Below are positions 36,007 to 53,900 of a stretch of 62,000 nt of DNA, piece by piece. The stretch spans positions 39,732,295-39,794,294 of the forward strand of contig CM022665.1 in assembly GCA_012295275.1 (NCBI GenBank), written 5' to 3'. The stretch is from Chrysomallon squamiferum. Taxonomy: Eukaryota > Mollusca > Gastropoda > Neomphalida > Peltospiridae. The first letter of the stretch is position 1. Every line of letters begins with the position of its first letter. The notes under the pieces were generated by a model that was not told the DNA's origin, ran no database searches, and saw nothing but the letters and a program-made list of their open reading frames with translations. A program made the position numbers and the translations under genes.

Positions 36007-36795
36007 ATCTTTTTTTATGTGAATGTCTATCCATCTATCATCTTACTAGCCTGTATATTTATCTTTATCTATTACTGCATTTTAATTGACAACAGCAATG
36101 AAATCCCTCGACGTTAACGAGGTCCTAAAAATCGTCGCCAAGTACGGATTCCAGCCGGAAGCCACGGAAGATCTTCGCGAGGCTCTAAGGATATTCGACA
36201 AGGACGGCAACGGCTACATCAACGTCGGAGAGTTCAGACACGTCCTCGTCAGCCTCGGCGAAAAACTCAAAGACGAGGAAGTTGATGAGCTGATGAGAGA
36301 GCTGAACATGACAGGCGATGGTCAGTTCAGTTATGACGGTAAGTGAAAATATGTTTGTTATTACACTGTTCATTATTCGGTTCCAGAGAAAGGGCTTGAT
36401 TAATGATGGGTTACAGAATTAAATCTATCAAAAGGAAAGCTTATAGGATGTAAAAAAAGAATAAAAATAAAACTTACTGAATTTTCGAAAAGCACCATCG
36501 ATAATACTGTTAATGTAACGAATATATGAATAATATAAGCTCATTATAAGAAACGGTTTAGCATCAAGAACTTATTTTATTGTTGCTTGTCATACTGGCA
36601 CATTATAACAGTGTACAGTATTTGATCATTTCCAATACAAGTTTCAGAACACTGAACAGTAACCATGCTGAATTGTTTGTTTTGTTTTAACTAAATAATA
36701 AATATTTCTGTTACTTTAATACCACATTCAGGAAATATAATTTTTCTTATTTTTATTTTTCAGATTTAATAAATGTAATAAAATCGTTAAACTGA
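32774..36795 (+). CDS. Divergent calmodulin-like protein (CaML-A), five exons
   Basis: Exons are 32774-32776 (ATG), 33955-33982, 35014-35154, 36096-36338 and 36764-36795, together 447 nt and 148 residues in frame with TGA. The protein starts [16 protein letters not shown] and ends [13 protein letters not shown]. It aligns with calmodulin along its length with the same intron phases. EF3 is a full Ca2+ loop ([12 protein letters not shown]). EF1 ([12 protein letters not shown]) lacks the Asp ladder, and a codon is missing from this exon relative to calmodulin. EF2 ([12 protein letters not shown]) is lost, and EF4 ([12 protein letters not shown]) has N and T at positions 1 and 3. The central linker is [16 protein letters not shown]. 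It is probably a specialised Ca2+ sensor or a myosin light-chain-like partner. The N-terminal half is likely structural. It is head-to-head with CaM-1. Confidence 0.9.
33060..33079. repeat. Perfect 20-bp palindrome
   Basis: The sequence gggtagctag ctagctaccc reads the same on both strands. It lies in CaML-A intron 1, about 280 bp after the start codon. It could form a cruciform or bind a dimeric factor. No function is known. Confidence 0.6.
33955..33982 (+). CDS. CaML-A exon 2
   Basis: A 28-nt exon after 'tttttttccag' encodes ATIRPEMEN and the first base of Glu, with donor GTGAGT. It is one codon shorter than the calmodulin exon 2. Confidence 0.85.
34900..34973. repeat. (TTTA)n/(ATT)n tract
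   Basis: This low-complexity run in CaML-A intron 2 ends about 40 bp before exon 3 and merges with that exon's pyrimidine-rich acceptor region. Confidence 0.9.
35014..35154 (+). CDS. CaML-A exon 3
   Basis: A 141-nt exon encodes EIREAFTMN...[16 protein letters not shown]...EYEQR up to the first base of a Ser codon. It corresponds to the EF1-EF2 exon of calmodulin but has no Ca2+-competent loop. It is preceded by a long pyrimidine tract ending in cag. The donor is GTACGT. Confidence 0.9.
36096..36338 (+). CDS. CaML-A exon 4
   Basis: A 243-nt exon, the same length as in calmodulin, encodes the EF2 remnant, the linker, intact EF3 and weakened EF4. Its third positions are rich in C (gac, ctc, atc, gtc), unlike the introns, which supports purifying selection. 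The donor is GTAAGT. Confidence 0.93.
36764..36795 (+). CDS. CaML-A exon 5
   Basis: A 32-nt exon after 'ttttattttt-cag' reads [10 protein letters not shown] then TGA. It replaces the EFVxMMTxK end of calmodulin and is one codon longer. Confidence 0.85.
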
Positions 36796-37309
36796 TGAAG
36801 AAGGTGGATTATAAAAGACTTATATATATATCATACAAGTTTCTGTTACATATCATCTTTTTTTCCCCCCACCACGGATGCTGTAAGTCTTTTAAATATG
36901 AATATATTATTCATAATATTGTATAGTGATAACCTTTTACCTATGGCAGTGCAACAAATATTCAGTGAAATGTTAATGTAAATATTCTAATAAGAGATTT
37001 TATTGATAAAATTGTATACATTTAACATTATGTTGGATGGAAACATAACACGAAAGCCGTGGAACAAACTCTTGATTATCTGAGAGTTGTGCAAACTTAA
37101 GAAAAACAACCGATTGAACAAACCCATGTGGGTTATCTCCCTTGAGCATCTGGTCGCGTTCGTGTTGGTCTTAACGCAGTCAATTGTCTCCTTACTGCCA
37201 TTGTGTGATTATTATTTTTTAATCATTATTTTTACATAGATTATTTTCATTCATAGATTATATTGCATAAAGTCTGAATATACGTGTTGTGTTTTTATTT
37301 CTCCAGAAC

Positions 37310-37315
37310 AATAAA
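37310..37315 (+). promoter_or_regulatory. Candidate CaML-A polyadenylation signal
   Basis: An AATAAA hexamer lies 515 bp after the CaML-A stop codon. It is one candidate among AT-rich sequence, and use is not demonstrated. Confidence 0.3.
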
Positions 37316-40300
37316 CATGTGGAAAATTGTAAATCTTAGAGCTATTTAAGTGTAATGGAGGCTATTTTATATTAAATATAGCAATTGTTTTGGGGTTTTT
37401 TACTCTTTTTTTTTTGGCAGGGGGAGTTTCAATATAATATAAAGAAACATTATACATTGAGTATCATGTGAATAAGACATGGCTTGAACAAACCTATTTC
37501 ATATACATTTTACTAAACATCTTTATACAACTGAAATGTTCATATAGGCTTATTTATGAGATTCAAAGCAGGTACACACACACACACTCTCTCACTCACT
37601 CACTCACTCACTCTCTCTGCTTAAATATTATTTATTAATAATCCTTTAAAAAAAATTAATTTATTAATGTTCAGAAGTGAACAACAACAACACATATCAA
37701 CATCAAAAACAGAAACCTAATGACAAACAAATATTTAATTGTTACAAAAATACATAATCTGTAAATATCCAAAGTTTAGAGTATATAAATATTACTGAAG
37801 AGGTATAAAAAATATATATATTCCAGTTATGAGCAGTGAACAGAAAAATATAAATTTATAAAATGTTAATAATATAATATTTAAAATAACAAAATTGAAA
37901 TAAGTAATTTGTGTAGGCATAACAAAAAATTGCACCAGAAATGTACTACCAGTTAATTATATTAAGAAATAATAAACTGAACAAATATCTATTTTGTAAA
38001 AATAGCTTTACAAGTAGCACAGAAATAAATAAAAATGATATAAAATAATTAAACGTATGTAAATGAATAAAGCACTGTATTGTATTTCAGTTATTCATAA
38101 CACCAGTTGCTTGAATATTATTTAAATAAATGTATATATTTTAATTTATAATTATCAGGTAATAATAATAATAATAACAATAATAACAACAATAACAACA
38201 ATCAAAAACATCAGCTTAATAACAAAAATCCCAATAAACCTGTCCCCCACCCAAAACCCAATATTTCAAAATTATCACAATAAAAACATTTTGCTCAATA
38301 TGTATTCATCAATTAGTCTTTTCATTAATTATCTCTGAAAACTGACAAAATCTTAAACTGTTGATAATTCTTAATAGGATAAAAGGTGTTAGTCTTGAAC
38401 CTTATGTAAATCATTCTGTTTTCATTAATAATAAAATGCTTTGGACTTTAGGAAAAAAATTAATATAAATATACAATAACAGAAGTTACCATATATATAT
38501 ATATATATATATATGAATTCAGTACATATGTACTATCTTCAAAACATTACTTTTAAAAAATATTTTAGATTTTTAAAAATGAAACTCTGCTTCAATTTAT
38601 GCATCAATGAAATTTTCAACAGAAAAATCATAACTGTGTTTTTACAGGATTATGCTAAAACAATTTTTACACATTTTATTAAACTGCAATTATTAAAGAA
38701 AAATATAAAAATAAATATTTTAAAAAGAAAAGTAATATCACAATACTAGTGCTCCATTAAACAAAATTAATATAATAAAAACTTTTAAAAAGATAGCATC
38801 CTTGCTTATAAAATATTTTTAAATTTTTTAAATTTCTTAATATTAAAATATAATGCACCAGAATAGTTAAAATATATGTGAAAGACATTTGTAAATCCAA
38901 ATAAATAAATATAATGTTAAATATCTGTAGAACTACTGAATAAACATGAAAATATAAAACAAAATTTAATGTTACTTTTTGATTAAGCCAGACTTTAAAA
39001 CTCATATTATTTTTTGATTTCACATTTTAATGCTGCCATGTTCCTGTTGATCAAAATGAAAGCTCTTCTGGCAGTGAGATACATTTTTCAATGTAGCAGA
39101 AAAAAACTCTGCAGAATTTAAGTGTTTCTCATCTTGAGTTAAATATATCTATGTAGACAGTGCAAACAAGTACATTGTTACAATTTGAAAATCTTTTTTA
39201 ACCTTGTGCATCTTTTATTTCCCCTTCCCCCTGAATTAAGTATACCTACAAAGTCAAGGTAAATCAGCCTGCTATTACAATTTTGAGACAGTTAAATGTA
39301 CCTTCATAATCAGTGTAAATGACTACATGGCTATGATCTGAAAATGTCTTTTTACCAACTGCATCCGTTAGGTATTTCCCCCTTCCTGACAGTAAGTATA
39401 CCTAAAAAGTCAAATATTTTTAACACCTAATCATATGGGGTGTTTCCTCTGACAGTTATATATACCTACATAATCATTGGAAATAAGTACATTGCTCTAA
39501 TCTGAAAATGTTTTTTAACACCTGCTCTTGTTAAGTGTTTTCACCTTGAAAGCTAAATATACCTATTTCATCAATGTAGACTAGTACACTATCACAGTTA
39601 GAAAATAAATGCTTTTTAACGCCTGAACATATGTGGGGTTTTCCTAAAGAGTTAAATATATCTATATAGTCAATGTGGTATATAGTACATTGTTAATATT
39701 TCAAAATGATTTTTAATCCCCACATTTGTTGATGTTTTTTTATTTGTTTCCTGAGAATTAAATACATCTACAAAGTCAATGTAGACTGTTACAGTGCCTT
39801 TCTGTTACTAGTTTTAGGTTGAACTTCCCAACCTCGGCATCATTGAGATCAGTAATGTGCTGACTAATGAAATTTGCCAATTTTTGGAATGTTAATACAC
39901 TGTTACATATAAACTGAATATTGTAAATGCGTAAATTGAATATTGTACATGCATTAAAGTGGCACATACTCAAAGAGCAAACACCAAACCGTTCACAGTT
40001 TGCATACCAATGGTCCTGATTCCAACTTCTTTAAAAGTTCTGTAAGATCTGTTTTTTTCTAATATACTCAGCTTTTTATTCCTCATTTTCCTCGCAGAAC
40101 CACTAAAGACTGACTCTGGGCATTTAGAGGGAGGAGGATATTTTAAAAATGGTATGATAATGTCTACAAATGTCCAAAAACAAAGGACAAGACAAGGATC
40201 TGCATTTCACATTGAGAAGACTTTGTAAAACTGACACAGAGATACTGTGTCATAGTGATGTGTAGTGTGACTGTCACAGAGTATGGGAATTTGCCCAGTT

Positions 40301-41646
40301 TCAGGCCGAATTTTGGGACTTTCCTGCTTTCAAAATACTGATTTTGGGAACTTCAACCTCAATTAGTAATAGTATATTAGAATATCAGTACACTATTTCA
40401 ATTTGAAAATAAATGTTTTTAACACCTGCACTATCAGGTGTTTTCCTCCTGAGTTATGTATAGCTGTATAGTCATAGTATTAGTAGACTAGTGCATTATA
40501 ATTATTTCAATTTGAAAATAAATACCCTATTCTATCAGGTATTTTCCCCCTCAAAGTTAAACATACCTATAATAATATAGTCATAGTAATTAGTAGACTA
40601 GTACATTATTTCAATTTGAAAATAAATAATCTGCTCTGTCAGGTGCCATTCCTTTCAGAGTTAAATACATCTTTACAGTCAACATTATTACAATCTGAAA
40701 TAAATACTTTTACCAATACACAGTAAGTAAAATCTATTCATTTAGTAGAGGTACACTGCAATATATAATTGCAACATTAAAGTAAATAATATTTTATCAC
40801 ATACCTTTTTCCACAATACTGTTTTTGTCCTGATTAAATAAATATATCTCTAGTTTAAACTGAATAAACATCTGAAATATGGGCTGAACATCCCTCATTT
40901 CAAAGTAACTTGTATTTTGGAGACTGCTTGAAGAGAGTGGACCCTTCAATGGAACATAAAATCCATTTATATTTCACATACAGCTTAGATGTATAACCTG
41001 GAAATAGTTTTATACAATGTTTTCAATTATGTGCATGAAGTAAAGTTTGCTTCATTAACTCACCCAAAATCTAAGCTATCTTAGATTCTTAAAAAAGTGA
41101 GAAAAAATATAAAAATCTTGAATTTCGGATTTAAGATAAAGGATGTTCAGCCAGTAGCATATTAGAGAAAACTGACTCCAAATCAATTGTAATTTATATC
41201 TGCAAGTAAAATATGGACACTGCAGATACTGTGTCAACATTAAGGTCTATTTGTTTACATTTACTTATAGAAAGTGCAATTCAGCTGATGTATCCTTGAA
41301 AACAGGACAATTTTGATAAGTTCATGCACTTTACTAAGTCTACATAAGTATGTTACTGGCCCAATTTTCTTACGTCATATTAACGTAAATATGTGATCAT
41401 TTATAAAATATTTTATCATCAGAAAATTGTTATTTCTCTTTCAGCTATAAAAAACACTTAATATTATTTATAAGTGATGAATTAAATTTCATGAGTATTT
41501 AAAGAAAACAGACATGCATATTTTTCAAAGAAGAACCTGCATAACATATATAAGGAAAACATCACAGGAATGCCAAAACAACAGGAATGATAGAAGAAAA
41601 GGCAACTCGGGTGTAGAACTCTGTGCCCTCAAGGAAGATGATGAGA
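37316..41646. other. Convergent 3' flanks of CaML-A and CaM-3
   Basis: This is AT-rich, with few microsatellites compared with the rest of the window. No coding exon is visible. The right part is probably CaM-3 3' UTR or downstream flank and contains the 100-bp degenerate tandem array described separately. Frames at 38513-38749 and 38757-39023 are Lys/Asn/Ile-rich AT artefacts. Confidence 0.5.
39110..40740. repeat. Degenerate tandem array, about 100-bp period
   Basis: Units contain 'gttaaatatacctac(a/t)(a/t)agtcaatgta', 'agtacattattacaat', 'tgaaaat' and 'ttttaacacctg..tgttaggtgttttcc'. The 'gttaaatata' anchor recurs near 39137, 39234, 39293, 39391, 39456, 39551, 39652, 39757, 40453, 40555 and 40660. 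A non-repetitive stretch at about 39800-40380 interrupts it. Confidence 0.75.
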
Positions 41647-44493
<2,847 letters not shown>

Positions 44494-46811
44494 CTAAAAA
44501 TAATAATAAAAAAACATTTATTAAATATGCCAAAAATATTCTTATCATAACTTGTAACAAATATAAATATGGTTAGTGCCAACTCAGTTACAAAATGTGA
44601 AGCAGTTTTGAATCCACTAGTGGCAGCAGTAGTTCACTAACGTGATGTGTGAGGAGTCAAGTGATCTGTCCTCCTTAGTTCTCCTTGTAGATTAATTCTT
44701 GTTCCAACCTATGTCTCTTTGTCTGGCCACTGGTTGTTGTTTTTCTTTTTTGTCTGTGGGAAGTTTCTTTTGTAGAACAAAATAATTTCTTGTTGAAAAT
44801 GGAAAAAAAAAAAAAACCCACCTGAAACCCTGGTTAACTACAATTGTAGTTGCATGGATCAAGATGTACATGTAAAACTAATAAAATTATTTTGTTGCAA
44901 ATGGAAAAAACCTGTCTAACTAACATGACTGTTGGCTTCTTCTTAATGGATTTCTTTTCATGTGTTTACAACTATGAACTGTAGTTAACAACATCAATGT
45001 ACCTCTATATATTAAATGATTCTCAGTGTACTACTTTTTAATAATGATGTGATTAGTTAGAATGCTAAGTTTTTGATATGGCAGACTGCAGGATGAAAAC
45101 TCCTCAATTTACTGCCTGGCTTATATTCAGTTTCCAACAATTTGATTGTTCAGGTTAAACTATTTTTCAAGTGAGCATGAAGTACTCGTTTCAGAATATA
45201 AAAATAACACTTCTGACTAGGTTACATTCTTATGTCAAAGATTATATACATAGACTATATACATTTCACTTAAGATTTAGGTCAGATAACATTGGTAGCT
45301 ACTAGCTGTGTGGGTAAATCTATGTTTAACAGTCTAAAGAAAACAGCCTAGCTTCTCTATTACCTGTTTTGTTGCGTGGGAATACAGGGTATCTTGCTGT
45401 TTGGATTTTTTTATTTTAAAATGTTTTTTTTTTAAGTTGCTTAGTTGTTTTGCTAAGACTTTAAGCATTTTTGTGTTAAAATAATTCAACATTTTATGGG
45501 TATATGGTTTACTTTTCTTTGTTTTTCAAAATGAAGTTATTTTTTAAAATTAAATGATTGCACATGTATATATGAACATTTACTTTTTCTGTATGTTACT
45601 GCAATTTTTTTTTTTAACATTAATTTTTTATTACTATTATGTATTTATTTATTCATTTATTTATTTATTTTTAGACGTTTTGCTTGTTTTAGTGTGTGAG
45701 GGGTGGCAGCCTCTAAATTTTTCTTTAATTAATAATATAACTTTATCCAGTTTCCAATCCTTCCTTGGCTTCTTGAAATTTACGTCGAAATCAGGTAATT
45801 TGTGCGTTGTCTGAGAAACTATTCACGCAAAATTAAAACATGCCATTTTTATCAAGCTTTATCTGCAGTCGCTTTATAGTTTATAGACTGCCTTGTCATC
45901 TTCACCAATTGCTGTCACAGATCCATTTATCTAACTCTAATAGAAATCGGGGTGAGACTTCAAACAGGTTGTCGCTTAAAAATAAACTTTTGGTAAACAT
46001 ACGAGGTCACGACAAGACCAGTCATAACAGTGCGTAGTAAAATTTACATGTAGTAACGTCAATCGATCGATATCAGTACAACAAAATCAAAAGACAACAG
46101 AAAATAAATAATTCATACACGTTAAAAAAGAATGTTTATCACATCGATTACATGCAATTGTACAGTCTGATGTAGTAATGAAAAATGCCTACCATTTTGG
46201 ATTAAACTATCGTCTGCGAAACAAACAAGTCTGCTACGGGAGAAGTCGTTGGATATTAAGTCGAAGGCTACTGATTTGTCGCAGTATCACTGACCAGTGG
46301 TCTGAGTCATGGACAACATTTACTGTAAAACTGAATGCGTAATTTTTATATTTATATATATATATTTTTTTTGGGGGAGGGGTAAATTCAGGCATAAAGA
46401 AAGGAACATGAGAAAGGAAATAACATGGGTCATGTTGAAACTTTAAGAAATGATGATCGTGAGGGAGTGGTCCTAGTAGCCTCTGTCAGACTTACGTCAC
46501 TGGCGAAGGACACTTCAAGCCTTTTTTTTCTACTTTTTCTATACGAACACACACGAACATGGAATGCTATGAATGTGTTTGGGGAAGGTTGTTTTATTAC
46601 ATCAAATCAATAACTAACATTAAATTCTGAGATCAGTTTTAGTTTCTCATTTCAGATGATTCAAAGTTTGTCTTCTATAACTGATGTCTTAATACTAGTA
46701 TAATTATTGATACATCTAATTTTTTCTCGTTCCAGCCTAACCCTATAACCAACTTTATCAACCTTTGCTGCTAAACGATAAAAAAAAAGGTTACAAATCT
46801 CTTGATAATAA

Positions 46812-46859
<48 letters not shown>

Positions 46860-47668
46860 GAAGTTAAAATTGATATCTAAAAATAAAATTATTTTGGTTA
46901 AATGACATTATTTGGTAAGAACAAATGTTCTTCGTTTTTCACGGTCACCACTCGAACTGCCTTCAGCAAATAAACATAATTAAAACCAACAAGCAACAAT
47001 AAATAGCAACGGGGTGGTGGACAAGACAACAAACACTCCAACGGTCTTTGACAAATCAGTCGTCATTTACTTTTTAACACTGGAGAAGCGACGGGGCGTG
47101 TCACCGCAGATAAACCGATCGGTTATCTACCTTTCAAAAGAGAAAAGTCGAATCAAACACTCTCAACGTCAGTAAAATGAACGAATGTGTGTTTCCGCCT
47201 CAGCCATTAATTTCTTTACCACCTCATGGGATCTACTTAGCAGAAAGTTATCTTTTTACATGCATATTCAGGGAAACGTAACTCACTGGCCAATAATTGG
47301 AGGAACTGAGGCATAATAGATTTTTCGTAGATTCAGTTCTCACATCGGCTGTGTCGAGACTAGGAAATAATATATAAAAATTCCTTGCATCTGTTTTAAG
47401 TACTTCAGTTTTCTCTCTAACAATACCACTACGATTGCTGCTGCTGCTGCTGCTACTAAGAAATAAAGAAATAAAATTAATTAATCAAAAATGTTAAAAC
47501 GTGTCGGGGTGTCTTTAAACATTTATGCGTCCTAAAACTTAATGCATATGAGCGATCTGTAATGAAAAATGTTATAATGAGACGAATTTCGTTAACTTTT
47601 GACTTCTATACATCAAACATATAATAAAGCAATTAACGAATATTGTGAAGTAAATATATAGCTCGTAC
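44494..47668. other. CaM-3 intron 1 or 5' flank
   Basis: This is AT-rich sequence with poly(T) runs, (TTTA)n near 45650 and (ATT)n at about 46811-46859. Between 45800 and 46320 the composition is less AT-rich, and this could include 5' UTR sequence if the 46193 start is used. No further coding exon is recognised. Confidence 0.45.
46193..46195 (-). other. Alternative CaM-3 first-exon candidate
   Basis: The minus strand reads 'ccaaa-ATG-GTAGGC', another possible start-codon-only exon end with A at -3. It lacks an obvious TATA element and competes with 47669-47671. Confidence 0.25.
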
Positions 47669-47671
47669 CAT
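47669..47671 (-). other. CaM-3 first-exon candidate (ATG|GTACGA)
   Basis: The minus strand reads 'cagcgt-ATG-GTACGA', which would make a first exon ending in the start codon as in CaM-1 and CaM-2. TATAAATA occurs about 35 bp upstream, and the preceding 150 bp contain CpGs. No cDNA is available, so this remains a candidate. Confidence 0.35.
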
Positions 47672-48135
47672 ACGCTGCAACGCTGAATTACTTTTAGAAT
47701 TATTTATATCCAGATTTTCTATTTCCCGGGCCTCAATCAAGCCTCCACTGATGTCATTCACCGTTGAATTTTCTTTGCACGACGTAATTACTTTTTCAAA
47801 CGCAACTACTTGTTAACTGCGTGGGTGGGTATGCATAGTTCTGCGGAAACAAAATGGCTGCACATGGTATCCTTTATTATTGTTTTTAAAAACTGATATT
47901 ATATGTGTTCATATTGAACAGATTCACTGTCCATTTAAAGTCGTCGATTAGGCAAAGCAGCACACACGTTTTGCCTGAGCATTTCTATAAACTGACCTCA
48001 TGCCTCGTTAATTTGTCTTAACATATGCACGATAAACTCTACTGACCTTAAGCTAACCACTCCTAATTTCTTGTAAAGTAAATTTTTTCTACTTACAAGA
48101 AATATTAAATAGATTTATTAATTAAATTATGGTCA

Positions 48136-48138
<3 letters not shown>

Positions 48139-48183
<45 letters not shown>
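48139..48183. repeat. (AAT)n microsatellite
   Basis: A pure AAT run of about 45 bp in the CaM-3/CaM-2 divergent spacer. Confidence 0.95.
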
Positions 48184-48185
<2 letters not shown>

Positions 48186-48872
48186 AATTAGTTTATACGA
48201 TCTGTGTGTAAATTTCGTTCCAGAATATTACTTTTATTTTAATTTATTTAAAATGTTGTTTTTTTTTGTGTTTTTTTTCTATTGTCAACATTTGAAGGAT
48301 AGGTTTATATAAAAAGTTAATAAATAAATAAAAACTTCTTGTCGCTATGTTTTTCACAGGCCATACGCTGTCATGCATTAGCGTTGGTAAACCTATATAC
48401 TCCATGCACCTGGCTGTCGCTGTGGAGATATGCCGCAGTGCGTATTGAGAGGTCAAAGGTGACTGCATGATCAATCAAACTTAACAAACTTCCTTTCGTT
48501 CCAGATGGGAGAATTCATTGTCTTTTGTTTTTCGTTCTGTCTTTTAAATAATATATGTTCTGCTTAATTAATTATTTAGCTCACAAACAAATAATACTGA
48601 AAATAAATATAGCCCAGTATAGAATGTAAGTAAAGAACAACCCATGATTGTTTCACGCTAAACAAAAACAAAACAAAACATAACAACAACAAAACAACAA
48701 CAACAAAAAACAAACAAACAAAACATCACTATACAAATCAGTTTAAAAAAAGATACATTTCTTATGCACTGCAGATAAAACCCGAAGGCGAAATTATAAA
48801 TAAATGCTGTCATGAAAAGTCAGAGTTCCAATCTACAAAATAAAATACAAATACATACTCAAACATGGATAT

Positions 48873-48928
<56 letters not shown>
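48873..48928. repeat. (CT)n microsatellite
   Basis: A pure CT run of about 55 bp, roughly 850 bp upstream of the CaM-2 start codon. Confidence 0.95.
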
Positions 48929-48931
<3 letters not shown>

Positions 48932-49579
48932 AAACGTATTAATATTCATTATATTTTGTTTTTCCCCGATTCAACCGTTTTCTACGTCTGCAGTATTAAA
49001 GGCCGTAGTATGACTGTCTCTATGAATATAAATGCAAACTAGTTAATTAGCCCATAGAAAGCAATAACAATTGACTTCATAATTAAACATTTATTAAGAT
49101 GCATCATCATCATCATCGTCGTCATTGCAACCACCACCATCATCATTATCATTATTATACTGGTAAAGCTATTTTTTATTCCCAGACTTTGAGAGATATA
49201 TAAAACCACTAAATACAGAACAAAACAAAAATAAATAAATAAATAAAACAAAACATTTTTTTTTTTTTTTTTTCCGAAACGTTTTTCATTACAATAACAG
49301 TTAATTACAGCGTTGAAAATGTTTTAAATTAGTTGAATAAAAATCTTATTAGCATTTAAAATAAACAAATGAATAAACAAATAAATAAATAAATAAATAA
49401 CATTTAAGAGGTAATAACGATTTAAATTGATTTTCCCTTGTCGATTAATTAATTTTAATGTGGTCTCGTTGAAACATGAAATCTCTCGTTAATTACGCAG
49501 CTGTAATTCATAATCCGATATATTACAGCGGGTTGTTAATTCTGGCTATTGTGTTCCGGAAGAATTATGTGTTATTCAA

Positions 49580-49785
49580 TCTTATGTTTAAATCTCCTTC
49601 GGTGTTTTGCCGCAATGCGACAAATTGTCAACGCTTTTTTTCGTTTTGTTTCGTCTTTTCCCGCTTTTCAATGAGGCTGCGCAAAACAACAATGACTTCT
49701 CCCCCGCTATAAATTGTGACCTGCAACAGGTAATTCATTCAAACGACAAACTTTCGTCCCATCGCCTACAGTTTTTCAATTTATA
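49580..49785 (+). promoter_or_regulatory. CaM-2 promoter and 5' UTR
   Basis: TATAAAT at 49708-49714 follows a C run and lies 72 bp before the ATG, implying a 5' UTR of about 40-50 bases. The 130 bp upstream contain CpGs ('gccgcaatgcgac', 'cgtcttttcccgc'). The exon ends 'ttcaatttata-ATG-GTGAGT'. Confidence 0.6.
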
Positions 49786-53514
<3,729 letters not shown>

Positions 53515-53900
53515 TTTCATTTCACACAAACTTCGACTGTTATTTTACACAAGAAAGAAAAAGTTCACTTCAGCGACATTCCAGTGGCCTTGTATTGATC
53601 CTAATTCTGCTACAACCTGTTCTAAAGAAGCCATATCTCATTTCCTCCAAAGTACTTGTTCCCTGTGGTGAATCAAGCGACTTTTGTTTTGGAACGCGAT
53701 AAGACTATTTATATCATGCTCATTATGAAATCGCATTCTGTTCATTCTATTATGTTGAACAATAGTTTCATTTGGGGGGGCCAGTTGGAAAAAAAAATGT
53801 TTCCTAAGGGGGCCACAGTCGTATAAATTATCATTTCGTAGTTGTTGCTGTATCAGATGTCTTTGTAGAATGTCGTCGTAAATAAATTATTTTGTATTTT
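53515..53900 (+). other. CaM-2 3' UTR
   Basis: This is about 385 bp of non-repetitive sequence ending with AATAAA at 53881-53886 and a following T/G-rich stretch (ttttgtttggttttt) that fits a cleavage-site downstream element. A frame at 53511-53702 overlaps it and is not credible. Confidence 0.6.
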
